Shown here piece by piece: positions 15,409 through 24,700 of a stretch of DNA of 64,000 bases. The position numbers were made by a program, and so were the translations under genes. Under the pieces are notes generated by a model. It saw only the letters and a program-made list of their open reading frames with translations, did no database searches and had not been told where the DNA came from. The stretch's first letter is position 1. Each line of letters starts with the position of its first letter. Origin of the DNA: Paenibacillus_AA sp045062745 (GTDB lineage: Bacteria > Bacillota > Bacilli > Paenibacillales > NBRC-103111); the NCBI RefSeq assembly GCF_045062745.1, contig NZ_JBJGED010000004.1:62001-126000 (forward strand), given 5' to 3'.

Positions 15409-17368
15409 ACCGATGACAATGGCAAAATCGCTCTCGAAGGTGGCGGGTACGGCGATCCTTATCTTCGGGATGAACGGGTGGATCAACTACACGCTGATGA
15501 AGCCGCTTGTCGGCGGGGCGGAGGGGTTCGACCGGTTCCGCTCCCATTTGGACGATGCGTTATTCGTGATGCTGTTTGTGTTTTTAGCTATTGTATTTTG
15601 GGCGATGTTCGCCGTTCTCCCCCGGGAGCGCGGCTATCTTTATCTTGGTGTGATCGCCCTATTGACCGCGCTGCAGCTGTTTTGGGATTGGGACGATAAA
15701 GCCATGTTGTTCGGCCCTTTTCCGGAAGCTCCATACGGGTCGCTCGCGATCAAATGCGGCATTGTGTTCCTGCTGTTCTCCTTAATCGCCTATTTGCTGG
15801 ACACCGCCAAAAGACGGATTACACGCTTACTCCTGGGGGCGGAAGGGGTTCTTACAGCGACGGTTTTGGCAGCAACCCTGCTCTCGGCCGACGAGTCCTG
15901 GTTCATCGGCTTCACCCGAATGTTCCTGCTTCTCGTTTTCTTGAACATGGCGCTTTGTTTCACGCAATTTCTAGCGTTGCTGCGACGCAAGGAACATGAA
16001 GCGGAGCTGCGGTGGATCGCGTCCGGATTCGTGTTGTTTGCGCTCGTGCTGCTGCCGGATCCCGTGAAAGATTTGATGGAGGAAGTCGAGGGACGCCCAC
16101 TCGGGTATCGATTGGTCTTTTGGGAGCAATGTCTGGAGGATACGTTCCCGTGGGCTTTGCTCTCCTTGTTGGCGGTGTTCGGGGTGGTGTTTTTCCGCCG
16201 GTTCGTTCAGACACTGAAGGATAATCGGGCGGTTACGGAAGAGCTTCGGTCCAAAAACGCGGCTCTCGAGCAGGAGGTCGATACCCGGCAGCGGTTGGAT
16301 CAACTGCTCACCGCGATGCTGCGGACATACCGGGTCGCCGATTGGGAGAAATGCGTCCTCCGGGAAGGACAGCGCTATTTTGAACCGCACGCGTTCGTGT
16401 TGGTGAAGTACGACGAAACGCAGGATTCAGTGTGGTTAGAAGGGGCGGACGGTTCTTCTTCGGTGGAGGAGGACATTCGCGCGATGCTGCGATCGAACCG
16501 GAGTCGGATGTCCCCCGGAGAGTCGATGGTAACGTCCTCGATGGTGTTAGGAGCGGCAGGGGGTGCGGAGGGAACGAGGCTTTTTTTGGCGGTATACTCG
16601 CCGGATGGCGGTCCTGTCGTCGTAGAAGAGCGGGCCAAGTTCGCTTTACTGCTTATGTCGAAATACGTGTCTATCTTTTATGAGTATTTTCAACTGCTGG
16701 AGAGCCGGTTGAAGGAGATGGAGCAAAGGCAAGCCGGAGACGCTCCCTGGCTGTCCAAGCTGTTCATGCAGATGGTCGAGAAGGAACGGAAACGGCTCGC
16801 TTCCGATCTGCATGACGAGGTGCTGCAGGAATTGCTCCATATTCGCCGCCTATTGGATAGATCGCCGGCCGGACAAGGGCCGCTGGAGGACAGGGAGCAA
16901 ATCCGGCTCGGGTTGGATAACGCCGAGTTCATGATCCGGGAAACGTGCCGGGAGCTGATGCCTTCATCGCTGTCCGATCAAAGCGTGCTGCAGGCGGTGT
17001 CCAAGCTGGTGGAGAGAACCCGGCTGCGCGCGGACTTCCAGCTGGAGTACCACCCTTCGCCGCTAGCCGCTTCGCTCAGCGACGAGCATACGACGACGAT
17101 CTATCGGGTCGTGCAGGAGCTGATCCACAATGCGATGAAGCATTCGGAAGCCGGCCGGGTCACATTGGAGCTCGGGCAGCAGGGGAGAGAGGTGCATATC
17201 CGGTATACGGACGACGGGAAGGGGATGGAGACCGGGGTCGATTTCTCCTCCACGAACCGCTTCGGGTTAAGAGGCATTGCGGAGCGGATTCGCATGGTCG
17301 GAGGGGAGCTATCGATACAGTCCGGACCCGGCCAAGGGGTGTCGATCCAGTGTACAGTGCCGGTCTAG
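15401..17368 (+). CDS. membrane sensor histidine kinase, HisKA_3 type (ComP-like layout)
   Basis: A 655-residue protein with about eight hydrophobic helices in the first ~270 residues, a short coiled coil (EELRSKNAALEQEVDTRQRL), a GAF-like segment (~300-440), a HisKA_3 dimerisation helix with the phospho-accepting His in RKRLASDLHDEVLQELLHIR, and a HATPase domain (VVQELIHNAMKHSEAG; DDGKGM; GLRGIAERIRMVGGELSI). The many-helix sensor followed by a HisKA_3 kinase is the layout of ComP in Bacillus, which senses a modified peptide. No comX or comQ is visible here, so the ligand is unknown. The start may instead be ATG 15413. The probable partner is the LuxR-type regulator convergent at 17387. Confidence 0.88.
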   Translation: MSRPMTMAKSLSKVAGTAILIFGMNGWINYTLMKPLVGGAEGFDRFRSHLDDALFVMLFVFLAIVFWAMFAVLPRERGYLYLGVIALLTALQLFWDWDDKAMLFGPFPEAPYGSLAIKCGIVFLLFSLIAYLLDTAKRRITRLLLGAEGVLTATVLAATLLSADESWFIGFTRMFLLLVFLNMALCFTQFLALLRRKEHEAELRWIASGFVLFALVLLPDPVKDLMEEVEGRPLGYRLVFWEQCLEDTFPWALLSLLAVFGVVFFRRFVQTLKDNRAVTEELRSKNAALEQEVDTRQRLDQLLTAMLRTYRVADWEKCVLREGQRYFEPHAFVLVKYDETQDSVWLEGADGSSSVEEDIRAMLRSNRSRMSPGESMVTSSMVLGAAGGAEGTRLFLAVYSPDGGPVVVEERAKFALLLMSKYVSIFYEYFQLLESRLKEMEQRQAGDAPWLSKLFMQMVEKERKRLASDLHDEVLQELLHIRRLLDRSPAGQGPLEDREQIRLGLDNAEFMIRETCRELMPSSLSDQSVLQAVSKLVERTRLRADFQLEYHPSPLAASLSDEHTTTIYRVVQELIHNAMKHSEAGRVTLELGQQGREVHIRYTDDGKGMETGVDFSSTNRFGLRGIAERIRMVGGELSIQSGPGQGVSIQCTVPV

Positions 17369-17386
17369 TGCGGAGTAGGCTGCCCG

Positions 17387-18037
17387 CTACAGGTCCACGT
17401 TCAGCCACTTCGACTCGATCCCCTTCATGACGGCCTCCTGACGGGAGGTGACGCTCAATTTCTCGAACAGATGGGAGATCACATACTCGACATTGCGCTG
17501 GCTCATGAAGAGCCGATCCGCAATGTCTTTATTTTTATGCCCCTGGGCGATCAGCTTCAAGACCGCCAACTCTTTATCCGTCAATGCGCGGCTCGAGGTC
17601 CCGGACTCTGCGGCTGGGCGGAAGAATCGGCTATCCTTGGTTCTGAGCTGCTTAGCGAGATGAAGAGGAAGAACGGTTAATTGCTGCATGGCTAGCTGAA
17701 GGCTATGGATAAATTCCGTTTCGCCGAGCGATTTCTCCAGAATGCCGGTGCCCCCGATCTCGATCAGCCGGTCGTAGTGCTCCGAGATGTCTTCCCCGGT
17801 CAGAATGACGATCGTCGCTTCCGGATGGCGCTGTAGGGTCGCTTCCGTCAGTTCGAAGCCGTTCATCCCAGGCAGCTTCAAATCAAACACATACAGATCG
17901 AATACCGACTGCTCCATCCGATCCAGTGCTTCGGTTCCGCTGGACGCGGTCGTCACCTGGAAGCCGTGTTTCTCAAGGATGAGGGTCGTCCCGGCCAAGA
18001 ATGTCCGGTGATCGTCGACTAATAAAATATGCTTCAT
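17387..18037 (-). CDS. NarL/LuxR-type response regulator
   Basis: A 216-residue two-domain protein. The receiver domain has the acidic pair in LLVDDH, the phospho-acceptor Asp in VFDLKLPGMNGFEL, Thr in VILTGED, and a divergent Ile-Leu-Glu-Lys-Ser segment with the conserved Lys. The C-terminal LuxR helix-turn-helix reads ALTDKELAVLKLIAQGHKN, KDIADRLFMSQRNVEYVISH. It should be phosphorylated by the HisKA_3 kinase whose gene ends 18 bases away on the other strand. Start taken at ATG 18037, which has GGGGGAAT upstream; a GTG at 18052 would add five residues. A possible extended -10 (TGGTATACT) lies upstream on the minus strand around 18079-18087. Confidence 0.9.
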   Translation of the reverse strand: MKHILLVDDHRTFLAGTTLILEKHGFQVTTASSGTEALDRMEQSVFDLYVFDLKLPGMNGFELTEATLQRHPEATIVILTGEDISEHYDRLIEIGGTGILEKSLGETEFIHSLQLAMQQLTVLPLHLAKQLRTKDSRFFRPAAESGTSSRALTDKELAVLKLIAQGHKNKDIADRLFMSQRNVEYVISHLFEKLSVTSRQEAVMKGIESKWLNVDL

Positions 18038-18246
18038 ATCGGATTCCCCCACGCGCTACTTCTATAGGATCGATTTCAGTATACCATGGCGGACGCAAGG
18101 CCACACCGCAACGGTGGTGAGCGGGACCGCAAGAGACACCCTTCGGTACCGAAGCTTGAATTGCGCGGGTTCGCTTCTTTCTTTCGGTGAGCTTCCTGTG
18201 CATTCCGTGTTACCGTAGATGCATGAGAACAGGGAGGGATGCAAAG

Positions 18247-19371
18247 ATGGAGAAGCGGTTGGTTTACTTGGATCGGTTGAAAATCTTTATGACGGTGCTG
18301 GTAGTGCTGCACCATACCGCGATCACTTACGGAGGAGCGGGCAGCTGGTTTTATTACGAGCATCAGGATAATGTCGTCGTGAACACGTTGCTGACGATGT
18401 TTACGGCCGTCAACCAGTCGTTTTTTATGGGGCTATTTTTCTTCATATCCGGGTTTGTGACGCCGGCTTCGTATGATCGGCATGGGGCTGCGAATTTCCT
18501 CAAGGGACGCCTGGTCCGGTTCGGCATTCCGCTGCTTTTCTACATGCTGGTGATTGCCCCATTGCTGCAGTATGTGTCCTCCGGACATGAAGGTTCGCTG
18601 GGCCAATTCATTCAAGAGGAGATCGTATCCAATCCGCTGCGAGGTGTCATGGGGTTTGAAGTAGGGCCGTTGTGGTATCTCGAGGCGCTGCTGCTGTTCG
18701 TTGCCGGGTATGCCTTGGTTCGTCGGCTGACTGCGGGCACAACACGTCGTCATCGTCTCGACCTGTCTCCTCGCTTGATGGCCGGCTATGTCGTAATTGT
18801 GGCTGCAGCGAATTTTGTGGTTCGCTTGGCGTACCCTGTCGGTGAAGAAATATTGAACTTGCAGTTGGCTTATTTCCCGGCTTATATCGGCTTGTTCATG
18901 GCGGGTGTTGCCGCTTATCGCGGGAAATGGCTGCAGCAGCTCACCCAGGGCGCGGCCCGCAAATGGAAGTGGGCGGTGTTGGCGCTGATCGTCTCGATGG
19001 CTGCGGGCATGGCGCTAGGAGGCGCGATGGAAGGCGATATCTCCGTATTTATGGGGGGAGTGAGTTGGCAATCGGCTTTCTATGCCACACTCGATCCGCT
19101 TATGGGCCTTGGGATCTCTTATGTCCTGCTCGTATCGTTTCGCGAGCGCTGCAACGGGACGGCCACGAAGTCAACCGGATGGCTGTCCACCAACGCCTTT
19201 CTTGTGTATATTCTGCATGCGCTGTTCGTAACCTACGTGGCCTTTGCGCTCCGTGATCTGGAGTGGAATCCGATGATCAAATTCGTGCTGGTCGGGTGTG
19301 CCGCGGTCCTGCTCTCGTATACGGCAGCATCGCTAATCCGGCGGATACCCGGGGTCAAGAAGGTGGTTTGA
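18247..19371 (+). CDS. acyltransferase 3 family membrane protein
   Basis: About 374 residues with ten helices. The first helix holds the family signature LVYLDRLKIFMTVLVVLHHT with the conserved Asp-Arg and the HH pair thought to be catalytic; FFFISGFVTPASYDRHG and the Arg-rich loop RLVRFGIPLLFYML follow. These enzymes (OafA/YrhL/NolL relatives) acylate exported sugars or wall polymers; the acceptor is unknown here. AGGGAGGG eight bases before ATG 18247 decides the start; the longer open frame upstream has no signal. It is transcribed away from the regulator gene and ends at a strong palindromic terminator shared with the convergent MFS gene. Confidence 0.87.
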   Translation: MEKRLVYLDRLKIFMTVLVVLHHTAITYGGAGSWFYYEHQDNVVVNTLLTMFTAVNQSFFMGLFFFISGFVTPASYDRHGAANFLKGRLVRFGIPLLFYMLVIAPLLQYVSSGHEGSLGQFIQEEIVSNPLRGVMGFEVGPLWYLEALLLFVAGYALVRRLTAGTTRRHRLDLSPRLMAGYVVIVAAANFVVRLAYPVGEEILNLQLAYFPAYIGLFMAGVAAYRGKWLQQLTQGAARKWKWAVLALIVSMAAGMALGGAMEGDISVFMGGVSWQSAFYATLDPLMGLGISYVLLVSFRERCNGTATKSTGWLSTNAFLVYILHALFVTYVAFALRDLEWNPMIKFVLVGCAAVLLSYTAASLIRRIPGVKKVV

Positions 19372-19381
19372 AGAAAAGTAG

Positions 19382-19410
19382 AGGGTACCCGGGCGCCCGG
19401 GTACCCTTTC
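19382..19410. terminator. bidirectional terminator, perfect 26-base palindrome
   Basis: The 26 bases 19382-19407 equal their own reverse complement (half-site AGGGTACCCGGGC). TTTC follows on the plus strand and a T-rich run on the minus strand. It separates two convergent genes. Confidence 0.75.
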
Positions 19411-19411
19411 T

Positions 19412-20602
19412 TCATGAAGCAGAGGCCGATTCCGGGTTGGAACGGACGGTTTTCCTCCCCAGGACGCCGCCCAAAAGGAACGTCCCGAGCGAGAGCGCCA
19501 GGCAGACCGCCGCGAAGAGACCGATCGACGAATAGCCGTCGAGATGGACATAGAGGAGGCCCGCTACCCAAGCGCCAAGCGTGTTCGCGCCGTTCATCGT
19601 GGAGTTGGCCAGGCTGGAGATCGTTCCCCGAATCGAGGCGTTCAGGGAAGTCAGAGCCTCCATGACAATCGGGAAGATGATCCCGAGAGTCGCGAAAATG
19701 ATGAGGTAGAAGATCGTCACGATCGAGAGATTCGGCAGATGGGGCAGAACCGCGTAGAGCGCGATGACCATCACCATTCCAATCGCGAACGCGCCAGCAT
19801 GGCCCAGTTTGCGCGCCGCATAAGCGCTAACCGTACTTCCGAGCAGGGTACCGAAGCCGAGCACCATCATCACCGTCCCGATCTGTCCGATCGGAAGCTC
19901 GAAGCGGTCGGCCAGCCACTTGCCGGCGAAGGCGAACGCAGTGCCGCTCCCCAAGTGGAGGAGCAGGTAGGCGAGGAAGCCGCTTCGGGCTTTGCCGCTC
20001 GTGATGAGCGGAACATAGCGGCGAAGAACCGACGTCCGGTCCCCCTTCTGCGCCATAGGCTTGATGTCCGGCAGCGAGGAGTAGACGATGGGCGCGAGCA
20101 GCAACGAAGCGACTCCGATCGTCCAGAACGACACGGACCAATGGGCGGTGGCCAGCCAGCTGCCGATCGGCACGCCGAGCGCCTGGGAGGCAGCCAGCCC
20201 TGAGAAGGCGAGGCCCATTGTCTTCGGGATTCGGGCCGGCGGCATGACCGCGGGAATCGAAGCCCACACCTGGGGAGCCGTGAACGCCGCGCTGACGCCG
20301 GCCAGGAAGCGGAACAGGCACATCGTCCAGAAGCTGTCCGCGAATCCGCAGAGGATCGTCGAGACGGAGAAGCCGAGCAGGCCGCCCAGCAGGACGGTCC
20401 TCCGGTTCCAGCCGTCGGACAGAGGCCCGGCGATCAGGGCGAAGACGGCCGAGCTGAGCGTATAAGCGCCGAGCATCCAGCCGGCGTTGCCCGTCGAGAC
20501 GCCGAATTGCGTCTGCAGCGTCGGGAGCAAGGGGGAGATGAGGAAGGTGTCGGTTCCGATCATGAACATAATGAGGAAGAACAGGGCGGTGTGTTTCCGC
20601 AT
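19412..20602 (-). CDS. MFS transporter, DHA1 drug-exporter family
   Basis: A 396-residue protein with 12 predicted helices. Visible signatures are the N-terminal FLIMFMIGTDTFLISPLLPTL, the loop 2-3 motif GPLSDGWNRRTVLLGGLLGF, and the helix-5 segment FSGLAASQALGVPIGSWLA, which resembles antiporter motif C. The length and motifs match proton-driven exporters of drugs, sugars or amino acids in the DHA1 group. It is divergent from a WYL-domain regulator whose palindromic operator candidate sits between the two starts, so expression is probably controlled by that regulator. Substrate not predictable. Confidence 0.87.
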   Translation of the reverse strand: MRKHTALFFLIMFMIGTDTFLISPLLPTLQTQFGVSTGNAGWMLGAYTLSSAVFALIAGPLSDGWNRRTVLLGGLLGFSVSTILCGFADSFWTMCLFRFLAGVSAAFTAPQVWASIPAVMPPARIPKTMGLAFSGLAASQALGVPIGSWLATAHWSVSFWTIGVASLLLAPIVYSSLPDIKPMAQKGDRTSVLRRYVPLITSGKARSGFLAYLLLHLGSGTAFAFAGKWLADRFELPIGQIGTVMMVLGFGTLLGSTVSAYAARKLGHAGAFAIGMVMVIALYAVLPHLPNLSIVTIFYLIIFATLGIIFPIVMEALTSLNASIRGTISSLANSTMNGANTLGAWVAGLLYVHLDGYSSIGLFAAVCLALSLGTFLLGGVLGRKTVRSNPESASAS

Positions 20603-20628
20603 GGTCGATCACTCCTAAGGGTTTACTG

Positions 20629-20675
20629 TTGGTCTTGCCCCTATCGTAAGGTATAATGGTGACAGATTGTGTCAC
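20629..20675. promoter_or_regulatory. divergent promoter and operator between MFS and WYL-regulator genes
   Basis: Plus strand: TTGGTC (20629-20634), 17 bases, TATAAT (20652-20657). Immediately downstream is the perfect inverted repeat GTGACA-GATTG-TGTCAC (20659-20675). The minus-strand TTGTGA and TATACC around the same bases give a possible reverse promoter, so one bound protein could control both genes. Confidence 0.65.
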
Positions 20676-20712
20676 AAACTTTTGATCTTTCTTAAAAAAG
20701 GGGTTGACCCGG

Positions 20713-21657
20713 ATGCCCAAGTCCAAGCGGCTGATGGAGCTGATGATGACCGTCAACCGGAAGCGGCGGTTCAAGGTGCAGGAGTTGGCCGACGAGTTCG
20801 GCGTCTCCAAGCGTACGATTCTACGGGATTTGCAGGAGCTCAGCGAGCTGGGCGTGCCGCTGTACTCGGAGGTAGGTCCACATGGGGGTTATCAGGTGGT
20901 GAGGGAGCGGGTGCTGCCGCCGATCGCCTTCACGGAGGAAGAGGCCGTGGCCATGTTCTTCGCGGTGCATGCCCTGCGCCATTATTCGTCGCTGCCGTTC
21001 GAAGCGGAATCCGCCTCCGCGCTCAGCAAGTTCTATCTGCATATGCCCGGGGATGTCCGAGACCGGATCGACGGGATGAAGGACCGGGTCGACTTCATTA
21101 CGCCGACCCGACGGGGCGATGCGCCTTGTTTGGCCATTCTTCTCGACGCGGCGGTCCATCAAAAGGTGCTCACCGTCGAATATGAGTCGAAGGGCGAAGG
21201 GAAGAGCTGCCGCCGGATTCAGCCGGTCTGCCTATATGCGAACAATGGATTCTGGTATTGTACGGCTTACTGCTTCCTGCGTCAGGGCTTCCGGGTGTTC
21301 CGTTGCGACCGGATTCGCGAGGCCGAGTACGATACATCAGGCACAGAGCCGCTCGATCTGGGTGAGATCCGCCTGAGTCGGCGGGAGGCGGAAGAGCCGC
21401 GGGAGCCGGTTCGTCTCCGCGCGCAGCTGACCCGCACGGGCGTTCAGCTATGCGAAGCCGAGCTGTGGCTCGCTCCGATGCTTCAAGTCCGCGAAGACGG
21501 AAGCGGCGCGATCGATAAGGACGTGCCCCGGGCGGACATCCCTTTTTACACGAAATTCTTCATCGGACTGGGCGACGAGGCCATCCTGGAGGAGCCGGAG
21601 GAGTTGAAAGAGGCGATCCGGCGGAAGCTGACCGAGCTGTTGGTCCGATACGAGTAA
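20713..21657 (+). CDS. HTH_11/WYL-domain transcriptional regulator (YafY type)
   Basis: About 314 residues. The N-terminal winged helix-turn-helix (KSKRLMELMMTVNRKRRFKV, QELADEFGVSKRTILRDLQE) is of the DeoR/HTH_11 kind. The middle and C-terminal part is a WYL domain (VEYESKGEGKSCRRIQPVCL, NNGFWYCTAYC, RVFRCDRIREAEY) plus a WCX-like tail. WYL domains sense ligands or nucleic acid. ATG 20713 has AAGGGG nine bases upstream; the TTG at 20704 would sit directly on that sequence. It is divergent from the MFS exporter gene and probably controls both itself and the exporter. Confidence 0.88.
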   Translation: MPKSKRLMELMMTVNRKRRFKVQELADEFGVSKRTILRDLQELSELGVPLYSEVGPHGGYQVVRERVLPPIAFTEEEAVAMFFAVHALRHYSSLPFEAESASALSKFYLHMPGDVRDRIDGMKDRVDFITPTRRGDAPCLAILLDAAVHQKVLTVEYESKGEGKSCRRIQPVCLYANNGFWYCTAYCFLRQGFRVFRCDRIREAEYDTSGTEPLDLGEIRLSRREAEEPREPVRLRAQLTRTGVQLCEAELWLAPMLQVREDGSGAIDKDVPRADIPFYTKFFIGLGDEAILEEPEELKEAIRRKLTELLVRYE

Positions 21658-21697
21658 TAAGGCGATGTGCATGGCATCGGTTGATCCAAAAGTAACT

Positions 21698-21726
21698 TTG
21701 TCATTTTCGTCCAGTTCCAGTAGTAT
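21698..21726 (+). promoter_or_regulatory. possible promoter of the NTT-HEAT-cNMP gene
   Basis: TTGTCA (21698-21703), a 17-base spacer and TAGTAT (21721-21726). It lies inside the 5' extension of the open frame, which supports a translation start further downstream at TTG 21794. Confidence 0.4.
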
Positions 21727-21793
21727 AAATGGTAGTAGATTTATAGGCGGAACGCCCTACTGGTCATTCCTAGATAAAGGTGCGTGCTTTCCA

Positions 21794-24700
21794 TTGGAGT
21801 CTATCCTTTCCCGGCAAAAGCTCGGGGCGTTTCGTCAACAGGTGCTGGACGACCGGGAGGAGTACGCCAAAATCGGACTCCTCTTTCTCTATTTATTTTG
21901 CGCGGCCTCGGCATCGACGATCGGCCGAACCGCGGCGGACACGTTATTCCTCAGCCATTTCTCCCCTTCGCAATTATCCATGATGTACTTGCCCCAATCG
22001 CTTACGCTGCTGCTAGCCGGAGTTGTGTATCAGAAGGTGTGCAAGCAAGTGCGCATCGACCAGCTCTGCACGTTCATTACACTCGGAACCGCGGGACTCA
22101 GTCTCGGGACACGTATGCTGGCCGAGCTAGGCTACAACGAGCTGTTTATGGTTACCTACGTCGCCTTCGATTTGTTCAATTTTCTCATGATCGTGAGCTT
22201 TTGGCAGTTCGCTACGTCGGTGATGGACCAAAGAAAGGCGAAGAAGCTGATCAACTGGGTAGGGAGCGGGACGCTTGTCGGTGGGATCGTCAGTGGGTTC
22301 GGGCTGAAATGGCTCGTTCAGCCGCTTGGCACGCTAAATTTGATCCTCATCTACAGCAGCCTCCAGCTGGTAGGCTTCATACTGGTCCGGGTGCTTATCA
22401 GTCGGGTTACCGATCGACGTGGGACCTTCGCGATAGGAGCTTCTACCTCCAAGGCCAAGCAGACGAAAGGTGGAGGCAAACCAAGCTCAGCCCAAGCGGG
22501 CAAGGGTGGCTTGTTCCAGCAAGTCCCGCACCTGAAATATTTGGCCGTTATCGCGTTGACGATCACGATTTCGCTTACTTATGCGGACTATCAGTTCAAG
22601 CTTATCCTGCGAGGCTCCTTGCAAAACGAAGCGCTCGCCGGCTTCATGGGCAGCTTCTATGGCTTCGCGGGTATTTTGGCCCTTGCGGTTCAACTGTTTT
22701 TGACCGGCAAAGTCATCTCGAGCTATGGGGTTAGGACATCGCTTCTCCTCCTGCCGGCGGCGCTGCTGGCGGGATCGGCCGGACTGTTGGCGGCGCCGAT
22801 CGTGGCTCTCGCGATCGTGCTGAAGGGCAGCGACAAAGTGTTCGGCGATACGATCTATTCTTCGGTCAGCCAGCTCGTCATGTTCCCGATCCCTCCCGAA
22901 TACCGGGCAAGGGCGAAAGGCTTCCTCGATGGAACCGTACGCAACGGCGCGAAGAGCATCGCCGGGATTAGCCTCATCCTGCTATCGCCTCTATTGTCGG
23001 TGCAGCAGTTCAGCGTGATCGTCATCGTGCTGCTGCTCATCTGCGGAGCGGCCGCGATCCGGATCAAGCAGGCGTACTTGAAAATGCTCATGGCTACGCT
23101 CAGGACGAGAGACGAGGAGCTGCTCGACGCCGATTGGAATCTCATGGATTCGGGCAGCGTAAAGGCGCTTACGGATACGTTGCAGAGCAACGACAAGCTG
23201 CAGGTGCTCTATGCGCTTCGGCTGCTGCAGAGCTTGAACGGATTCGACTTGGCGCCCCACATTCCCCAGCTGCTTCAGCATCCGGTGACGGAAGTCCGGG
23301 TGGAGGCCCTCAAGTGGGTGCAGGTCCGGACACCGGAAGGCCGGATGCCCGATCTGAATCCCTTCCTGGCCGCAGAACACCAGACGGAGCGTGCGCAGGC
23401 GCTGCTGGCTCTGGCGGCGTACGCTCAGGATTCGCAGTTGGAACGCGTGACGGCGTTTCTGGACGATCCCCACATCGAAGCCCGGGCGGCCGCGATCGTC
23501 GGGCTGATCAAGTACTATGGCGTAGAAGGCATGTTCCACGCCGTAGGGCCGATGAAGGCTCTTATAGGCAGTGAACGCGTCGAAGAACGGATTGCGGTCG
23601 CAACCCTCTTCGGTCAGATTGGGATCCCCAGCTTTTATAAGCCGCTTATTCCGTTGCTCACGGACCGATCGGTGCAAGTTCGGGAGCGTGCCCTCTTGTC
23701 GGCTTCCCAACTGCGCGTACCCGAGCTGATCCCGCACCTCGTGCCGCTGCTCGGGCACAGCACGACGCGCGAAGGAGCGATCGGGGCGCTAGCCGGCTAC
23801 GAGGAGAAGCACATCGAGGCGATTCTTGAGCCGATGATGGCGGGCGGTGACGCGACCAGGCATATCTCCAGAGTATTCGAGCGAATGGGCACCCAGCGGG
23901 CTTTCGAAGTGCTCCTGCGCCATTACGGCCGGCTCGAGGGCGATCTGCGTACGCCTCTTCTGGAAGCGATGACGCGAATGCGGAAGGAAGGGAGGTATGC
24001 GGCTGCCGCCACAGTGGAGCCTCTAATTACCGAAGAAGCCGAGATGTTTGGCATGCTGGATGAGAACGGCAGGTTTTTGGAGTCGGCTGGGGAAGCGTAC
24101 ACGGAAACGGCGGACGCGGTCCGCCGCCTGAAGCAAGCGGCCGCGAACCGGGTGTTTGGCTTATTGGCGCTGATCTATGACTCGCAAGTGATCCAGGCGG
24201 TACAGGCCAACTGGGCGTCGGGCGAGATGCGCCGGCAGGCGAACGCTGCCGAAGTGATCGACCAAGTGCTGCAAGGCGAGCTGCGGAACACGATGGCCCA
24301 GTTCATGACGCGGGGCTACTCGTCAGTCGCTTCTTCGACCGGTTCGAAGGCGCCCGATATCCGACTCATCCATAGCCGATTGGTGGCGCTGCGGCTTCTG
24401 AAGCACGGCGACAGCTGGCTGCAATTGTGCGTGGATGCGGCGCTGGCTGCGGACACGGGGCAGCCGCCTGTCTTGGAGCAGGTGAAGCTCCTGCGGCAAG
24501 TCACGTTGTTCCGGGGCATGTGGGGCAAGGATCTGGCCGCGATCGCCGGACAGCTGGTCGCCGTCGACGCGGTCGCTGGGGAGACGATCATACATGAAGG
24601 CGAGGAGGGCGATTCGCTGTTCCTCGTCATTGAGGGCAAGGCTGGCGTATTCCGAGGCGAGGCGCGAATCGGGCGGGTGCAGACCGGAGATTGCTTTGGG

